Made by a program: the position numbers and the translations under genes. DNA of 64,000 nt from Coix lacryma-jobi var. lacryma-jobi (Eukaryota > Streptophyta > Magnoliopsida > Poales > Poaceae): assembly GCA_009763385.1 (NCBI GenBank), contig CM019831.1:18998080-19062079 (forward strand). Direction: 5' to 3'. Each line of letters begins with the position of its first letter. The first letter of the stretch is position 1. Positions 44,384-55,855 of the stretch are shown here, in pieces. The notes beneath the pieces were generated by a model. It ran no database searches, was not told the DNA's origin, and saw only the letters and a program-made list of their open reading frames with translations.

Positions 44384-45669
44384 ACACCAGCGTCCAGAAG
44401 TCTTTTTACCTCTGCCTTCACTGCCTCTTTCCTCTCTTCTGACATTTTGCGAAGCTTCTGCTTAACTAGGCGATAGCCTGGTTTGATGTTTGGGCTGTGC
44501 TCGATCAAAGTTCTGTTTACTCCCTTGAGATCCTCCGCAGACCAAGCGAAGGTATCGGAGCTTTCCTTGAGGAAACGAATAAGGTTGTCTTCTGACTGGG
44601 GGTCTAGGTTGGCTGAGATGAACACTTTCCTTTCTGAATTGCCCTCGAAGAGTTGGACTTGTTTAGTCTCTTCCTTGGGTGATGCTTTTACTCTGTCGAT
44701 GCATTCTTCACCCTCGTCGCTAAGGTTTGTGGCTCGAGCCTTTGACAAATTGTGGACATTGCGTTGTCCCAGTGCTACTGTTCCTTCGGTTGCTCTTGCA
44801 ATATCTTGATCTCCGTATAATGCAACGACCCCCTTCGGAGCAGAAAGCTTCATGCAAAGGTATGCAGGGTGGATTACAGCATTGAATGCGTTGGTGACGC
44901 CTCGGCCGAAAATTGCATTGTAAGGATAGAACATGTCAACCACGTCGAAGGTTATGTGCTCAGTTCTGCAGTTCAGCTGATCTCCGAAGGTAATGGGCAG
45001 AGATATTTTTCCAATAGCTCTTACTTGTTGCCCGCCGAAACCGTATAGTGGGTTGTCGGAGGGTTGCAAGAGGTTTCTGTCAAGCTTCATGCTGTCAAAG
45101 GTTGTGGCGAACAGGATGTCAGCGGAGCTTCCTGTATCGATGAGAATTTTGGTGACTATCCACCCTGCTAAGTTAGTCTCGATCACCATTGCATCAGTGT
45201 GAGGGTAATCCCTTAACTTCATGTCACTGGATTCGAAGGTTATCAGGATGTGAGACCATCGGCCGAATTTGTGCAGTCCTTCGACGGCTACATGATGTAC
45301 TCTTGGGATTGGGCTTCGGATTTGACAGGTTGGGGGGCTGGCAGGGCCGGTATTGGTGGTGGTGGTGGTGGTAGAGTGTTGCTCACTTGTTGGTTGGTTT
45401 GGGCTTGAGGGGTTGTTGGGAATGTGACAGTGTATGGCACATTTTGGCGTTGAGGAAAAGAGGTTGGTTGAAATGAGTTGTGGTTGTAATGTGGGTGTTG
45501 AGAGTAGAAAGGTTGGTGCGAGGGTAAGCCGTAGTTTATGGGGGTGTACTGGTAGGGAGTTTGGGTTGGGTTGAAGTTTGGCTTTCTGGTGTGATTGATG
45601 GTTCTGTTTTTTGTTGAAGAGGCTCTTTTGGACTCTTGGTACTCTTTCCCTCTGGCGAAGCACTCGCAT
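44384..45669 (-). pseudogene. pol: Tat protease and start of reverse transcriptase
   Basis: Minus strand. The aspartic protease segment has the catalytic ILIDTGSSADILF at about 45135. A linker and the start of reverse transcriptase (ANLDPQSEDNLIRFLK, FAWSAEDLKGV, KPGYRLVKQKLRKMSEERK) follow, reaching the solo LTR junction at 44384. The frame is open throughout this stretch. Confidence 0.85.
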
Positions 45670-47035
45670 TGCTTTGTTGTGTGCCCCTTTCCTAGGCCAC
45701 AGAAATGACAGTACATTTTGGCCAGGTCCCTCTGTTGGTTTCTTTGGTCAGGCGGGGGTGGAAATCCATGTGGGTTTTGGTTGCCCGAAGGCTGAGTGCT
45801 TCTTCTCTGGTCTTCGATTGGATTTGCCTTGTCGATCGCTCCAACGTTGCTTTGATCTTGGCGAGGGTTGTTTTCTCTCGCTTGGGGCCTCGGTTGTGGT
45901 TTCTGCTGTGACCTTCGAGCATCAGACTTTGCCCGGAAATCCATGTCCGCTCTATAGTACCTTTCCATTGTATCATGAAGCTTTTCGATTGTGTTTGCTG
46001 GTTTTCTGGCGAACTTTGAGGAACATGGGCCTGGGCGTAAGCCGCTGACTGCAGCGAGGATCACGGCCTCATCTGATATTCCCAGAGTTCTTGCTCTAAT
46101 CTGGATGAACCTTTGCTAGTAGTCTTGTAACGGTTCGCGCTCTTCTTGTTTGCAGTTGAACAGTTTGATGGGGTTTGATGGGGCTGTTGTGATGCCCTTG
46201 AAGTTTGTGCAGAGTCTGTCTCTGAGGTTGGCCCAGGAATCCACCGTTCCAGGGCGAAGGTTGCTGTACCAAGTCTGCGCGATGTCACGAAGGATGATTA
46301 CGAAAGACTTCGCCATTGTTGACTCATCCCCTCCTGCTGCGGTGACTGCCGCCTCGTAGCTCATTATGAATTGGCGAGGGTCAGTGAGTCCATCGTAACG
46401 GGGGGATTTTGTGGATTGTAGCATGGTGGCCAGGGTTGGGTTTGTAGTATTTGGGAGAGTGGTGATCTTGGGTCGTAGGGCATCTGGTGTTGTTGGGCCC
46501 TTCGCTGTATACGAAGGTTTGGCTCTCGCTCTTCTGGGTAGAGCTGGCAAAAATTTGGTGATGGTGGGGGTGGTGGTGGCTGATGAGCGTTGCCCTGTCC
46601 CTGCCCAACATTCTCCTCTCGAAGCGGCGGCATTTGCCTGTCATTCCAGTCCTCGGCTTTGGCCTTAGCTGCTGCGAGGGACTCCTCCATTCGGCGAAGC
46701 TGCTCTCTTGCTTCATCCGCCTTTTGCCTGATAAGGCGCAGCCGGTTGTGCCTTTCAAGCTGGTCCAGGCGCCTCTTCTTTTCCTGTAACTCAGCTTGAA
46801 GTCTTTCCGAAGCCTCGAGGCCCAACTCCTCCTCATCTCCTTCCCCATCTCCTCCGGAGGTATGCGGGTGTGGCTATGATACCGGCCGAGTGTGAGGGCC
46901 CGGGACCTCCGTCCCTGGAGCAACTTCTTCTGTTTCCGAGGGTACTGCATTCTCTTCCACAGGCTGGATTATCGCTGTGGCCTCTCTGGTCATGCGAGGG
47001 TCTCTGGTAGTGGGCGCTCTCCTGTTTCCTGCCAT
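45288..47035 (-). pseudogene. gag: Tat gag
   Basis: Minus strand, ATG ending at 47035 (MAGNRRAPTTRDPRMTRE), 16 bases after the primer site. It is broken by frameshifts near 46870, 46550 and 46090. The regions are a Glu/Arg-rich coiled coil (LQAELQEKKRRLDQLERHN), a Retrotrans_gag domain (FIMSYEAAVTAAGGDEST, AQTWYSNLRPGTVDSW) and a knuckle-like CHFCGLGKGHTTKQC near 45720 that has an extra residue compared with the CCHC consensus. Confidence 0.8.
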
Positions 47036-47050
47036 TTCGAACTCCGATCC

Positions 47051-47065
47051 CCACGGACGGCGCCA
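47051..47065 (-). other. Tat primer binding site
   Basis: Minus strand TGGCGCCGTCCGTGG just inside the 5' LTR, the usual primer site start for plant Tat elements. Confidence 0.85.
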
Positions 47066-47068
47066 AAC

Positions 47069-47699
47069 TATTGCTAACACACTTGCCCTACCTCCGCACA
47101 CGTGCAGGGGGTGGCTAAGGTGGCCAAGCGTCAGAAACAAGCGAAGGTGCAAAGGAAACAGGAACAGTGAAGTTGTGGCTCTATTCCCCAAAAACGTACC
47201 CCATTACAATGTTCACCCCCCGGTATTTATAGGGGATACCAAGGGGCACCAACCAGATTACAAAACCAGATTACAAAAGGGTACAAGAAAGATTCTTCTG
47301 CGCTGTACTATGGAAGGGCAGAGTTGTACAAACACAACTGGAGTCGAAAACCCTAGCCTGCTTTCCTCCTGCCCGCCGCCACTGGGTCTTGCTCGCCTTC
47401 GCGGAAAAAACGAGGTCTGACCCTCGGCTCTGCCGGCGGCGAGGTCGGACCCCCGTCGTGCTCATGATGCTCGAGGGTTGCCTCCTGTGTTCTTTGCGCG
47501 CCATTGCCTGCAAGACATGCAACGAACCCCGAGGGTCGAACTCGTGTGCGAAGGTTAGCAAACCTGCCCTCGTGTGCGAAGGTTAGCAAACCTGCCCGAA
47601 GGGTCCGAAAAACGGAGATAAAAGAGTTGAGAGGGTCCGAGGGCGAGAGCGGGTCACGTGAAGGAGCGGCGCCACTGCCGAGGGTCCCTTCCCCCAACA
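47069..47699 (-). repeat. Tat 5' LTR
   Basis: 631 bases, very close to 23750-24370. The inner end is TA on the plus strand where the other copy has TG. A short duplication of accagattacaaaa near 47250 explains most of the length difference. TATA box at about 47222-47231 (minus). Confidence 0.9.
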
Positions 47700-47751
47700 A
47701 CTATGAATTTCAGAATTTATTAATAGGCCAAACCCATGTATAATTGTAACA
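47700..47751 (-). repeat. Copia 5' LTR, remaining end
   Basis: Matches the last 50 bases of the Copia LTR (compare 8151-8202) and ends TAACA. The first five bases are the Tat target duplication. Confidence 0.85.
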
Positions 47752-48135
47752 GCTATAAGATGGCCTCAGGTATCTGGAGATTGTCTTCCACCTCTAGGAG
47801 CTCCTGGATAACGGCATACTTAGTTGACGGAGGATACTTAGTTGACGGAGCTAGTTTAAGTAGGGAAACGTGAAAGATCGGGTGGATGGACGATGAAGGC
47901 GGAAGCTCCAACTTGTAAGCAACTTCTGGTGATCGACGCTTGAATGTATGGCCCATTCAACTTCTGGTGAAAGACCGCCCCGATCTGGGCGATGACCTTG
48001 TAATTGCCGAAATACCGGAACGCCAACATCTGGTGAGCGCGTGGAGCGCGCGATGTTTGAATGTATGGATGTAGTTTCAAATACACCCAATCGCCCACCA
48101 CAAAAGAACGTTCAGATCGACGCTTGTCTGCTTTA
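47752..48135 (-). pseudogene. pol: Ty3 chromovirus integrase C-terminal region, outer fragment
   Basis: Minus strand. FVVGDWVYLKLHPYIQTS, YFGNYKVIAQIGAV, then AYKLELPPSSSIHPIFHVSL are the standard end of a Ty3 integrase before the chromodomain, spread over two frames. A short duplication (tacttagttgacgga) is present near 47815-47850. The frame leads into the Copia junction and continues at 7174. Upstream pol is missing beyond about 48135. Confidence 0.85.
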
Positions 48136-48804
48136 GTTTAATTTAAAAAATTCTAAAAAATCAAGATCTCAGATTTATTTAATATATTGCTTCCTAGCAA
48201 GTAAAGAGTATACCGTTGCATTGCCCTTCTTGAGAGGATTTGGATAATGTATGAAATGTAGGCAATGGTGTTGACATTGCTGCCACATGTCACCATTGTA
48301 GATCCTGGTGAGACGTATTTGTTTCTGTATACACTATTTGTGTGTGATCTTTTAAATTGCAAACGAACTATCTAGATTGGATATCTGATTGGCCATTTCA
48401 GTTCCCTCCAACAACCCACCACTATCTGTTCTTCTCTATCGCCAGAAGCATATACATTTCTGCAAACTATTATATTGAAACCATGCTCTAGGTCCATACT
48501 ATATATATAGATAAAGAGAAACACTACCTGTTGTCTTGGGCCCATGCATATCATGGGTTTACCATGGATTAGCTAAAAACTAAAAGCATGACTAGCATGC
48601 TATTATTACTTCCTATAGTACATACCGAGCAGGAAAGCTAGTCACGAAGGCGTTTCATCTGTCCTGAGCACTCTGTTAAAGCTCCACTATACTTTACTTC
48701 CAAAGATCCAATGACCTCTTAGTTCCAGAGAAATACGTTTTCATCACCATAATTGGGCACAAGAAAATGATGTTGTTACTACTCAATGTCAACCTATCCA
48801 CATA
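48136..48804. other. unassigned AT-rich sequence
   Basis: No gene or repeat recognised. The sequence changes abruptly from chromovirus coding to AT-rich DNA at about 48135. It ends at the CACTA target site ata. Confidence 0.4.
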
Positions 48805-51076
48805 CACTACTGGAAACGGGTGCTTTGCCGAGTGCCTCTAGCACTCGGCAAAGACCATCTGACACTCGGCGAAGCCAATGCCGAGAGCAGCCCTCGGCAA
48901 AGAGCTCTCGGCAAAAATCCTCACGACAAAGGAGCCTTTGCCGAGGGCCATTTGTCGGGCTCTCGGCAAACCTTTTACCGAGGGTCCCGACCGGCTCTCG
49001 GCAAAGAAAAGTGTCTGTTAACGGTGGTCCCTATTGACGGTAGGTTTGCCGAGGGCTAAGCCGGCTCTCGGCAAAGGCGTTACGTGTGCCGAGAGCCGGG
49101 CCCTCGGCAAAGCGATAATTTTTTTATTATTATTTTTCTGTGCCGAGGATTATCCGGGGTCAGCTCTCGGCAAAGAAATTTCGAATATTTTTTTGGAACC
49201 TCTTCGCCGAGGGCTATCTTAGCCGGCGCTCGGCATACCTTGGACTTTGCCGAGGGCTATGACCAAAGCCCTCGGCAAAGCTGTGGAAATTACGTTCTGT
49301 CTCCCCAGCTTTGCCGAGGGCTATGGCCAAAACCCTCGGCAAAGGGCCTCTTTGCCGAGAGCAACCCTCGGCAAAGCTGGGTAAATTTTGTTTTTTTGTT
49401 TTCCAGTTCTGTTTTTCCTTTTCTCCGACACTATCACACAGATATATATCACATTCATCACATATCACATATATATCACATTTCACGTCACAGAACATAT
49501 ATATATCACATCACATAGTTCAATAACATATATGTCCTCAAATCACATAGTTCAACAACATGAGACTTCAGTGACACACGAGGATAGTCCAAAGTTCAAT
49601 CTACTACACCCCCGGCCAACCGGGCCACCCCTGAGAACTGCCGCCTGCTTGACCCCCGGTCGGGTTCCATCCAGGAGCGTGGCGGTTGTTCGAACCTTCT
49701 GATGGAGGAGGCTGCAAAAGGTCATGTTAGACAAGGAAATGAAAAAAATGAAACACTGAAGTATTGATACTCACAGGAGCAGCTCCGGGATCCAGAGGCG
49801 GCGGTGGAGGAGCCATGAGCGTCTGGGGCACGGCCATGCCCTGGGAGGCCATGAAGGCGATGAGCTGCGCCATCTGCTTAGCTTGAGCCTCCATCTGGGC
49901 CGACATCTGTGACCGCATCTGGGTCTCGGACACCTGGCGCTCCTGCCTTTCTCTTTCCAGGCGGGCCTGCGATAATACAAAGTGAATGTTAGAACAATGC
50001 AAACATTTAAAGATCAATGTACGATGAGTTAGATAGAAATAACCTCGAGCTCGGCGACCCGCGACTGCGCAGGCGACGGGCGTGGTCGTATGGGGACGCT
50101 CCCGCTCGTGCTCTGTGCTCGGAGCTGGGACAGAGTGGGAGTGGAGGCCGTGTCGATGACGCCGTCGCCAAGCCAGAACCGCCCGTGCTTCTTCCCTCCT
50201 ACTCGTATGTCATCGTATGTGAGCATATGTGGATAGCACAGGGTTTCAACCATCTTGCGGCACCACTTACTCGAAACATTCCCAAATTTTTTTCATAGCC
50301 TCGACATGCGATGTCAAGGTCACCCGTCCATTTTCATGATTTTCTGACTTCGTTTGTATTTTTAATAATTTTAAATCCAATATCACGCAACTTGGTCGCC
50401 GTTTCTCGTGCACGAGACGGTCGAGTCTCCGCGACTGTCCCTGGATACGGTGTCGAAATACCCTCCGAAGAATGAATACCATTTTTCGAATCGCTGAGTT
50501 TCATTATTTCATGCACCTGCAGTTCAAACGTGCGTCCCGCGGAAAAAATCATCAAATTAAAGAAAATGCGCGAAATATAGCAAGATTTATGGAAAACACT
50601 TCAAATTTGAAATCTTGGCTTATAGTACTGTAGCAAGGCCACAGAAAAAATTGGGAGCAAAAAAACAAAAAAAATTATATTCTTTGCCGAGAGCTTCCTA
50701 AAGCCCTCGGCAAAGAGCACCTATGCCGAGAGCCAGGGCCAGGGCTCTCGGCATAGAGTTTACCAAAAAAAAAATTTCAAGGCTTTGCTGAGAGCCTAAC
50801 AGAGGGCTCTCGGCAAAGGTAACGGCGCAGAGGGAGCCGTTTGCGAAGGTTCCGTTTGCCGAGGAGTATTCTACGCCGAGGGTTCGGCTCTCGGCATAGG
50901 TTCGGTTTGCCGTGGGCTACACTTTGCCGAGAGTCCGACTCTCGGCATAAGAATCGTCGCCGAGTTTCTTATGGTGCCGAGAGCTGACTCTCGGCAACGA
51001 GCTCTTTGCCGAGTGCCCGTGTTTTAGCCCTCGGCAAAGCGACGGACACTCGGCAAAGAGCCTGTCTCCGGTAGTG
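48805..51076. mobile_element. CACTA transposon, 2.27 kb, non-autonomous
   Basis: Starts CACTACTGGAAACGGG at 48805 and ends ctccggtagtg at 51076, flanked by a 3-base duplication ata. Both ends carry many copies of tttgccgagggctctcggc in both orientations (48830-49380 and 50680-51060). The middle has fragments of one transposon-type ORF but no main transposase, so it depends on another element for movement. Confidence 0.9.
49727..50560 (-). pseudogene. CACTA-carried fragment of a Transposase_24-type protein
   Basis: Minus strand. Pieces lie in several frames. GKKHGRFWLGDGVIDTAS with TPTLSQLRAQSTSGSVPIRP (50190-50060) and ARLERERQERQVSETQMRS leading to QMAQLIAFMASQG and a Pro run (49970-49780) resemble the C-terminal part of the plant En/Spm-associated family. 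An upstream piece (50555-50270, VAETRPSRARETATKL) may be an earlier exon. A likely intron separates the parts near 50035-49975. Not functional as it stands. Confidence 0.6.
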
Positions 51077-51710
51077 ATATATATAATGGATGTTGAATTT
51101 GTGCCATGTCATGGCCTTCCTTACACATACCCTAATGTATACCAGTGTATTGGTACCACTTCTCTGCTGCTGCAATTTTTTGTGCACCTTCTAATCACAA
51201 GCGGAGACAGTGGTTTACCCATTTTTGTGTAAAGATTATTATTGGAACGGATAGTATGTATTTTGACTTCATCATTTTCACTCGTATCGACCGAAGAAAG
51301 GAATCTGTTAAAAACCTATTTTGAGTGCTCAACGTACCGACATCCTCTGTTTTCTGCTATTAGTTCCCTGTATTGCTTCTGCTGTACATGCACAGCATGA
51401 GTTCACATGCACCGCTCTACCGAATGCACCCACGAAGAACATTTCTCTGGAAGCTTTTTTTCAGCAAAATATTTCTCTCCAAGCTGGAATGTGGGGGTGG
51501 TCCATACTTGAATATACGGACACAAATACACGCATGAAGATTTCAGACTCACCCTCAATGCGTGAGAAACACTGAGAAAATGCAGGCAGATTGTACCCCA
51601 TATTAGCAGTGTCCTTAAACATACATGACAGCATATTTTTCTGCACTAATCCTGTGGGGTGCCATCATTCCCGTCTCTAAGATTTGTAAAACTTACTCAC
51701 ATCTTTAATA
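51077..51710. other. unassigned sequence
   Basis: No gene seen. The plus-strand frame 51321-51575 (84 codons, starting MSAQRTDILCFLLLVPC, with a hydrophobic signal-like start) matches nothing I recognise and is probably chance. Confidence 0.35.
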
Positions 51711-51969
51711 CTCCCTCCGTCCACAAATGATATTCGTATTAGACTAGTCAAAAAGTCATACAAAATATACTTTGACCATTAATTTCTCTTATAATATAAA
51801 GTTGGTGGCTAAAAACTCAATAGCATCTTAAAGACACTTTTAACATGAATCTATTGATGTAAGTTTTATACTCTAAACTTTTATACAATTTGATTAATTG
51901 TTGATCAAAATTTATAAAGTTTGACTTTTTGACTAGTCTAATACGAACATCATTTGTGGACGGAGGGAG
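51711..51969. mobile_element. Stowaway-type MITE
   Basis: 259 bases with inverted ends ctccctccgtcc / ggacggagggag and TA on each side (51709-51710, 51970-51971). The arms pair for more than 50 bases (ttagactagtcaaaaagtca matches inverted near 51930). Mobilised by Mariner-like transposases in grasses. Confidence 0.9.
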
Positions 51970-52947
51970 TAGATCACATTACGTATATTTGCATACTAAT
52001 TTATCAGTTTTAGTATATTTATATACTTATTTGAAGATATTTTAAATCTTATTTACGCAAAAAAATTTCAAAAGATCTCATACTTTTTAACATATTACTA
52101 AAATGCCACTACAATAGTATGTAAAATAAGTATGACAATATACTCTATGTATGCTTGCATACTTGACATACATGGTACTCTAGAAGGTCTAGTATGATCA
52201 CTGACTTCGTTTGCATATAACTAAGCCAATGCAAACATCACTAAAGTTAACATATCAAGATTCATATCATATAGTTTTTATAGCCAAAGATTCATATTTG
52301 CACTCTACTATGTCGGGGACGGCAAGGTTATGGATTAGACGACAATGTGGGGTAAGGGCCAGGGACAACTGCAGAAGTGGGGCGTATAGAGGTTGGCGGC
52401 GGCGGTGCAGTGTGGCTGGAGGCCAGGCAAGGCGAGTAATTGATGGAGCGCACGGGTGGGGACAGCACGAGGACGATGGCGTGGCTGGCCGAGGGCCTAG
52501 TCGATGTTGATGAGCAAGAATGGCGATGCCCCCGAAGATGAGAGCGAGGCTGGCTAGGTGTATCGTAGGGGATGGCGCAGTGACGATGGCAAACAGTGTC
52601 GATAAAGGGCGACATGTCGGAGACTAGCCAGGCGCAGGTTATGAGTAGCGTGCTCGGCCGGTCGGGGATTGAAGCAGCAACGGTGGCGTAGATTGCAAAA
52701 GATTGAACAAAACAGGAGGATGAACACACGCCTCCATATTTAGTATCGGATCCTAAACAACATTTTGCTCTAACACATACATATTTAGTATCGGATCCTA
52801 AACAGCATTTTGCTCTAACACATACAGTAGGCAGTAAACAAGGCAAAAATGGTTGGTTGTTGCACAATCAACATAGGCTACATTTCTAGATGGAAGTAGC
52901 TAGATAATTTCTCTACTAATCTGCATTGTTGCCAACAGCTAGAGAAA
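51970..52947. other. unassigned sequence with a 45-base tandem duplication
   Basis: AT-rich to about 52300, then GC-richer. A perfect-length 45-base direct duplication lies at 52736-52780 and 52781-52825 with two substitutions. No gene recognised; minus-strand frame 52328-52867 is low complexity and not supported. Confidence 0.5.
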
Positions 52948-54001
52948 CTACATTCCCTGGTGACAAAATTACTCACAAAATATGTTGGCTAAACAAATTA
53001 CTTCCATCCTCCACTACTCAATGTACATTAGTGTCGTCCAGGTTTACTGGAGGACTAGAGGATCCATCTCCAGTTGTCTTCTGCATCAAAAAGAAATTAT
53101 TAGTAACTAGTGCTCAGATTTCCATGGAAAAGGATAAAAACCGTCACTACTCAATGGTCATAACGGTTGGCATGACAAATTGATGGGATGAATTTTTTGA
53201 ATGTATAGATTTATCTAGCCTAAAGAATACGACGCTAGAATAGGACAGTGTACGAATATATTACATTTGGCACAGAATAGGACAGTGTACGAATATATTA
53301 CATTTGGCACATGAACCTAGAAAGATGGAGACAACAATTATATTAGCAGTTTATCACACACAGTCCACAAAATGTTTTGCAACAACTAAACTCTCAAGTT
53401 TTTTATAAGAATGCAATCACAGTTATCAGTCAAGTTGCATATAAATTAAGTTGAAATATTTAGAGTTTCTATAACTTGCAGATATAAGCAAAGAAGAGAC
53501 AGTGATGGGAAGGTATAGGATGATGCTCACCACCCCTGCTGCACCGAGTGATATCAGTGCACACTATGGTTAAGCTCTCTTGTTCTTGTTATGGAAATAG
53601 CAGGCAACCCGATTGTAAATGTTGGGCAACGAAGATGAAACTAGTAGTTGATGACCATAACATATTTCTGCATACTTGCCTTGTCAGGTTCAGCTTCCTC
53701 AAACATCTCTTCACTAATTAGAAATTAAAATCTCTTGACCAATCAGAAATTTAGATGTCCCCCTTATAAAAATGCCAATACGAAACATTATTCAAACCGA
53801 TCACTCCTGATTGTCGAGTACTCTATGAACACAGATATATATGCCTCCTCTTCCCTTAGGAAGGGGGAACCCCTGCTGTAACCGGTGGCTACTTTGCACT
53901 TCATATATGATACAAGTTGTCCCATAAATCGTCACGGGTTTGGCATGCATGCATTACATGCAAATAGAGTAAATTGTGAGCACAATTACCATGAATGCGA
54001 T
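52948..54001. repeat. segmental duplication, copy A
   Basis: Collinear with 62906-64000 over about 1.05 kb (for example ttactcacaaaatatgttgg, gtttggcatgcatgcattac). Copies differ by substitutions, small indels and private tandem duplications. Copy A has a 37-base tandem duplication at 53237-53310. No coding frame is conserved between the copies, so it may be a promoter, intron or untranslated piece of a low-copy gene, or an unrecognised repeat. Confidence 0.8.
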
Positions 54002-54090
54002 GCATTGCCACCATGTCATATAAGAATGGTAGTGAGTTGGGTTCAGTACAGATATCTGTAGGTTTCGGGTCCAGCTTTTTTGGTTTTACA

Positions 54091-54160
54091 CTACTAGAGA
54101 AAGGGGCTTTAGCCCCGGTTGAAAATGACCTTTAGTCCCGGTTCTCCCAAAAATCTTTTT
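54091..54160. mobile_element. CACTA terminus (fragment)
   Basis: CACTACTAGAGAAAGGGGC followed by cctttagtcccggtt, the same family as 1-473. No matching far end was found downstream, so this is either a truncated element or one with an unrecognised end. Confidence 0.6.
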
Positions 54161-54835
54161 TTCTGCTCTAAATCATTCCTTGGTATTCATCATTCGTCAA
54201 CATATCTCTAAAATCTTCTCGGGAATTATTTCAGCTTTTTTATAGAATTCATTTTCCACGTTTCTACGAGCATAATCTAATTTTTAGATGCTCCGAAATA
54301 TCTTTTATAAGCTTCAAATACTTTATTTGGATCCCTCGTGTTCTAAAATATATCTAGGAATTTTGTCTGAATTTTGAGGATTTTCTCGTGGCTGAAATAA
54401 TAATTCTAGACTTCTCTAGAATTTATTTTTAATACACGAATTCAATATTCCAGAAATAATTTAATCTCAATCCTAGCGAGAATCGTTCCCTGTCTTTCGG
54501 TACGCTGCACCAAATATAGACGGTTCCATCTCGGCCTATAAAAGGAGGGTCTGAAGCCTTGATGTTGTCCTGTTCGTCAAATAAACCGAATCTCTGATCC
54601 ATTGCCCTCTCTGTCTGCCATGTCCCTGCCGATCTGCAATGTGTGGCCTCCGCGGCAACGCAATCTGCTACTTGTAGACCGGCAATCACCTGGTGCCGTG
54701 CTGTCAGCCTGACTGGCACTGCGGACGATCGTCCATCGTCAGCGCCACTTTCAGCTAGGTTACACAACCTTGTCATTGCCCCTCGACGTGGGTGAGCACA
54801 TACATCCACAGCAGTCCTCTCTCTATCTTATTCTC
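54161..54835. other. unassigned, with a TATA-like site
   Basis: AT-rich to 54430. A possible TATA box cctataaaaggagg is at about 54535-54550 on the plus strand, and a donor-like gtgggtgagc at 54787. No protein is recognised downstream. Confidence 0.3.
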
Positions 54836-55340
54836 TGCCATAAATTGCATGATCCCTGATTTTGGCGTACAACTTCTGTTTGTTCCACTGCAGACTATTA
54901 CCGGTGGTGGATATCTGTTTGTCCATAGGGCCGGCAATCAGCTTGCTCCAGCGCCTTGCGAGCCCCAGCAGCGCATAGCTGCCGTCCACTCCTGCTCTTG
55001 CAGCAATTTTGATCGGCCATGAAGTTCAGCTAGCAAACTCTGCGTTTCTTTCTTCTCCATGCTTGTATGATCGATCAAATCCACAGGTGCCATGTTTAAG
55101 CAGCATAAAACTCCAACCAAAATCACAGTTTTATAACGAAGACCGTCTGTGTGTGCTGAAGATCAGAAGGTGATAACCGAAGGGTGATGGTTTGAGAGTT
55201 GAGCAAGTAGTGTTTAAAGCAAGTATAGCTTGGGATCATCCCTATTCACTTTTAATTCTCACTTAACACATGATGCATGTGTCTACCTTGTTGCCACTAT
55301 AAGGATATCCTATCTTATTGATCTCTTATGCCTTGATACC
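54836..55340. repeat. 505-base direct repeat, copy 1
   Basis: Closely matches 58258-58761, starting tgccataaattgcatg and ending cttgatacc. The two copies flank the PIF/Harbinger-like segment. Copy 1 has lost one base near 54985 relative to copy 2, which breaks the minus-strand frame carried by copy 2. Confidence 0.85.
54938..55126 (-). pseudogene. putative duplicated exon, frameshifted copy
   Basis: Minus strand. It shares the start of the frame in 58320-58547 (MAPVDLID, LLAELHGRSKLLQEQE) but then diverges because of the one-base deletion. No family recognised. Confidence 0.3.
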
Positions 55341-55435
55341 TACTCCCTCCGTCCCGATATATGAGTCGCTTTAGCTTTCAATGAGGTACATTGATTTAGC
55401 AATTAAATGATGAACAACAAGTGAATAATATTAGC

Positions 55436-55855
55436 TCATAGAGAAATAAAATGATACGTGTTTACCTTGGAGTGCTTATCATATTGTTGCTTCTCACATT
55501 GTATCATCTTTCTGTTCTCATCCCAAGAAAATCCACTTTTTCTCAACATAATCTCAATAGCACCATACTTTGTTCTAAAATGTCTCACCCTAGACTCAAT
55601 ATGCGGAACAGCAGTGAGGCCACAACCCGGTACATTTTTAGCAAGCACACCTTCTAGAACAGAACAATAGCCATTCTTGAAACCACCTTCACCTTTCCAT
55701 TTTGGGTCTAAAGATAACTCATACAATGCTTTCATTAACTCTTCATCCTCAACAAAAGTCCAAATCCTTTTATTCTTCCCTCTTCCACGGGCAGAAGTTG
55801 AGTTCCCAGCTAGACTCATCCTACAAGTACTTATGTTATTTAATTTGCAAGACAT
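55436..55855 (-). CDS. Myb/SANT-like DNA-binding protein, Harbinger ORF1 type
   Basis: 139 codons. RIWTFVEDEELMKALYELS and the following helices (GFKNGYCSVLEGVLAKNVPG, ESRVRHFRTKYGAIEIML) form the trihelix-like Myb_DNA-bind_3 domain found in the helper protein of PIF/Harbinger elements and in related plant genes. In Harbinger elements this protein brings the transposase to the nucleus and to the ends. Only the single domain is present. The first Met may be an intron-derived start; the natural start could be MSLAGNSTSARGRG. Confidence 0.55.
   Translation of the reverse strand: MSCKLNNISTCRMSLAGNSTSARGRGKNKRIWTFVEDEELMKALYELSLDPKWKGEGGFKNGYCSVLEGVLAKNVPGCGLTAVPHIESRVRHFRTKYGAIEIMLRKSGFSWDENRKMIQCEKQQYDKHSKVNTYHFISL

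Larger units (their letters stand above)
23750..47699 (-). mobile_element. Ty3/Gypsy retrotransposon, Tat lineage, with antisense accessory gene
   Basis: Minus-strand element with LTRs 23750-24370 (3') and 47069-47699 (5'), and flanking 5-mers actac and actat. The primer site next to the 5' LTR reads TGGCGCCGTCCGTGG on the minus strand, and the 3' LTR is preceded by cgaggggctac. Coding order is gag, protease, reverse transcriptase, RNase H, a second RNase H-like domain, integrase. The extra RNase H and the long 3' region with an antisense gene are hallmarks of Tat elements (Grande, RIRE2 and relatives). Two later insertions (25089 to about 33127, 39747-44383) and many frameshifts make it inactive. 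Confidence 0.9.
7175..47751 (-). mobile_element. Ty1/Copia LTR retrotransposon, split by later insertions
   Basis: Minus-strand element with its 3' LTR at 7175-8202 and its 5' LTR at 22843-23749 continuing at 47700-47751. The flanking 5-mers are gttgt (7170-7174) and gctat (47752-47756), a decayed target duplication differing by two transitions. Coding order on the minus strand is gag, protease, integrase, reverse transcriptase, RNase H, as in Copia. Two insertions split it: 11019-21158 in the integrase and 23750-47699 in the 5' LTR. Many stops and frameshifts show it is dead. It interrupts a chromovirus pol gene. Confidence 0.9.

Noticed and set aside
49084..49702. Frames across the CACTA subterminal region
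   Set aside because: They are composed of the subterminal repeat and AT-rich ca/ta words; no protein homology.
52328..52867. 179-codon minus-strand frame
   Set aside because: Contains the 45-base duplication as an in-frame repeat, has no recognised domain and no conserved counterpart.
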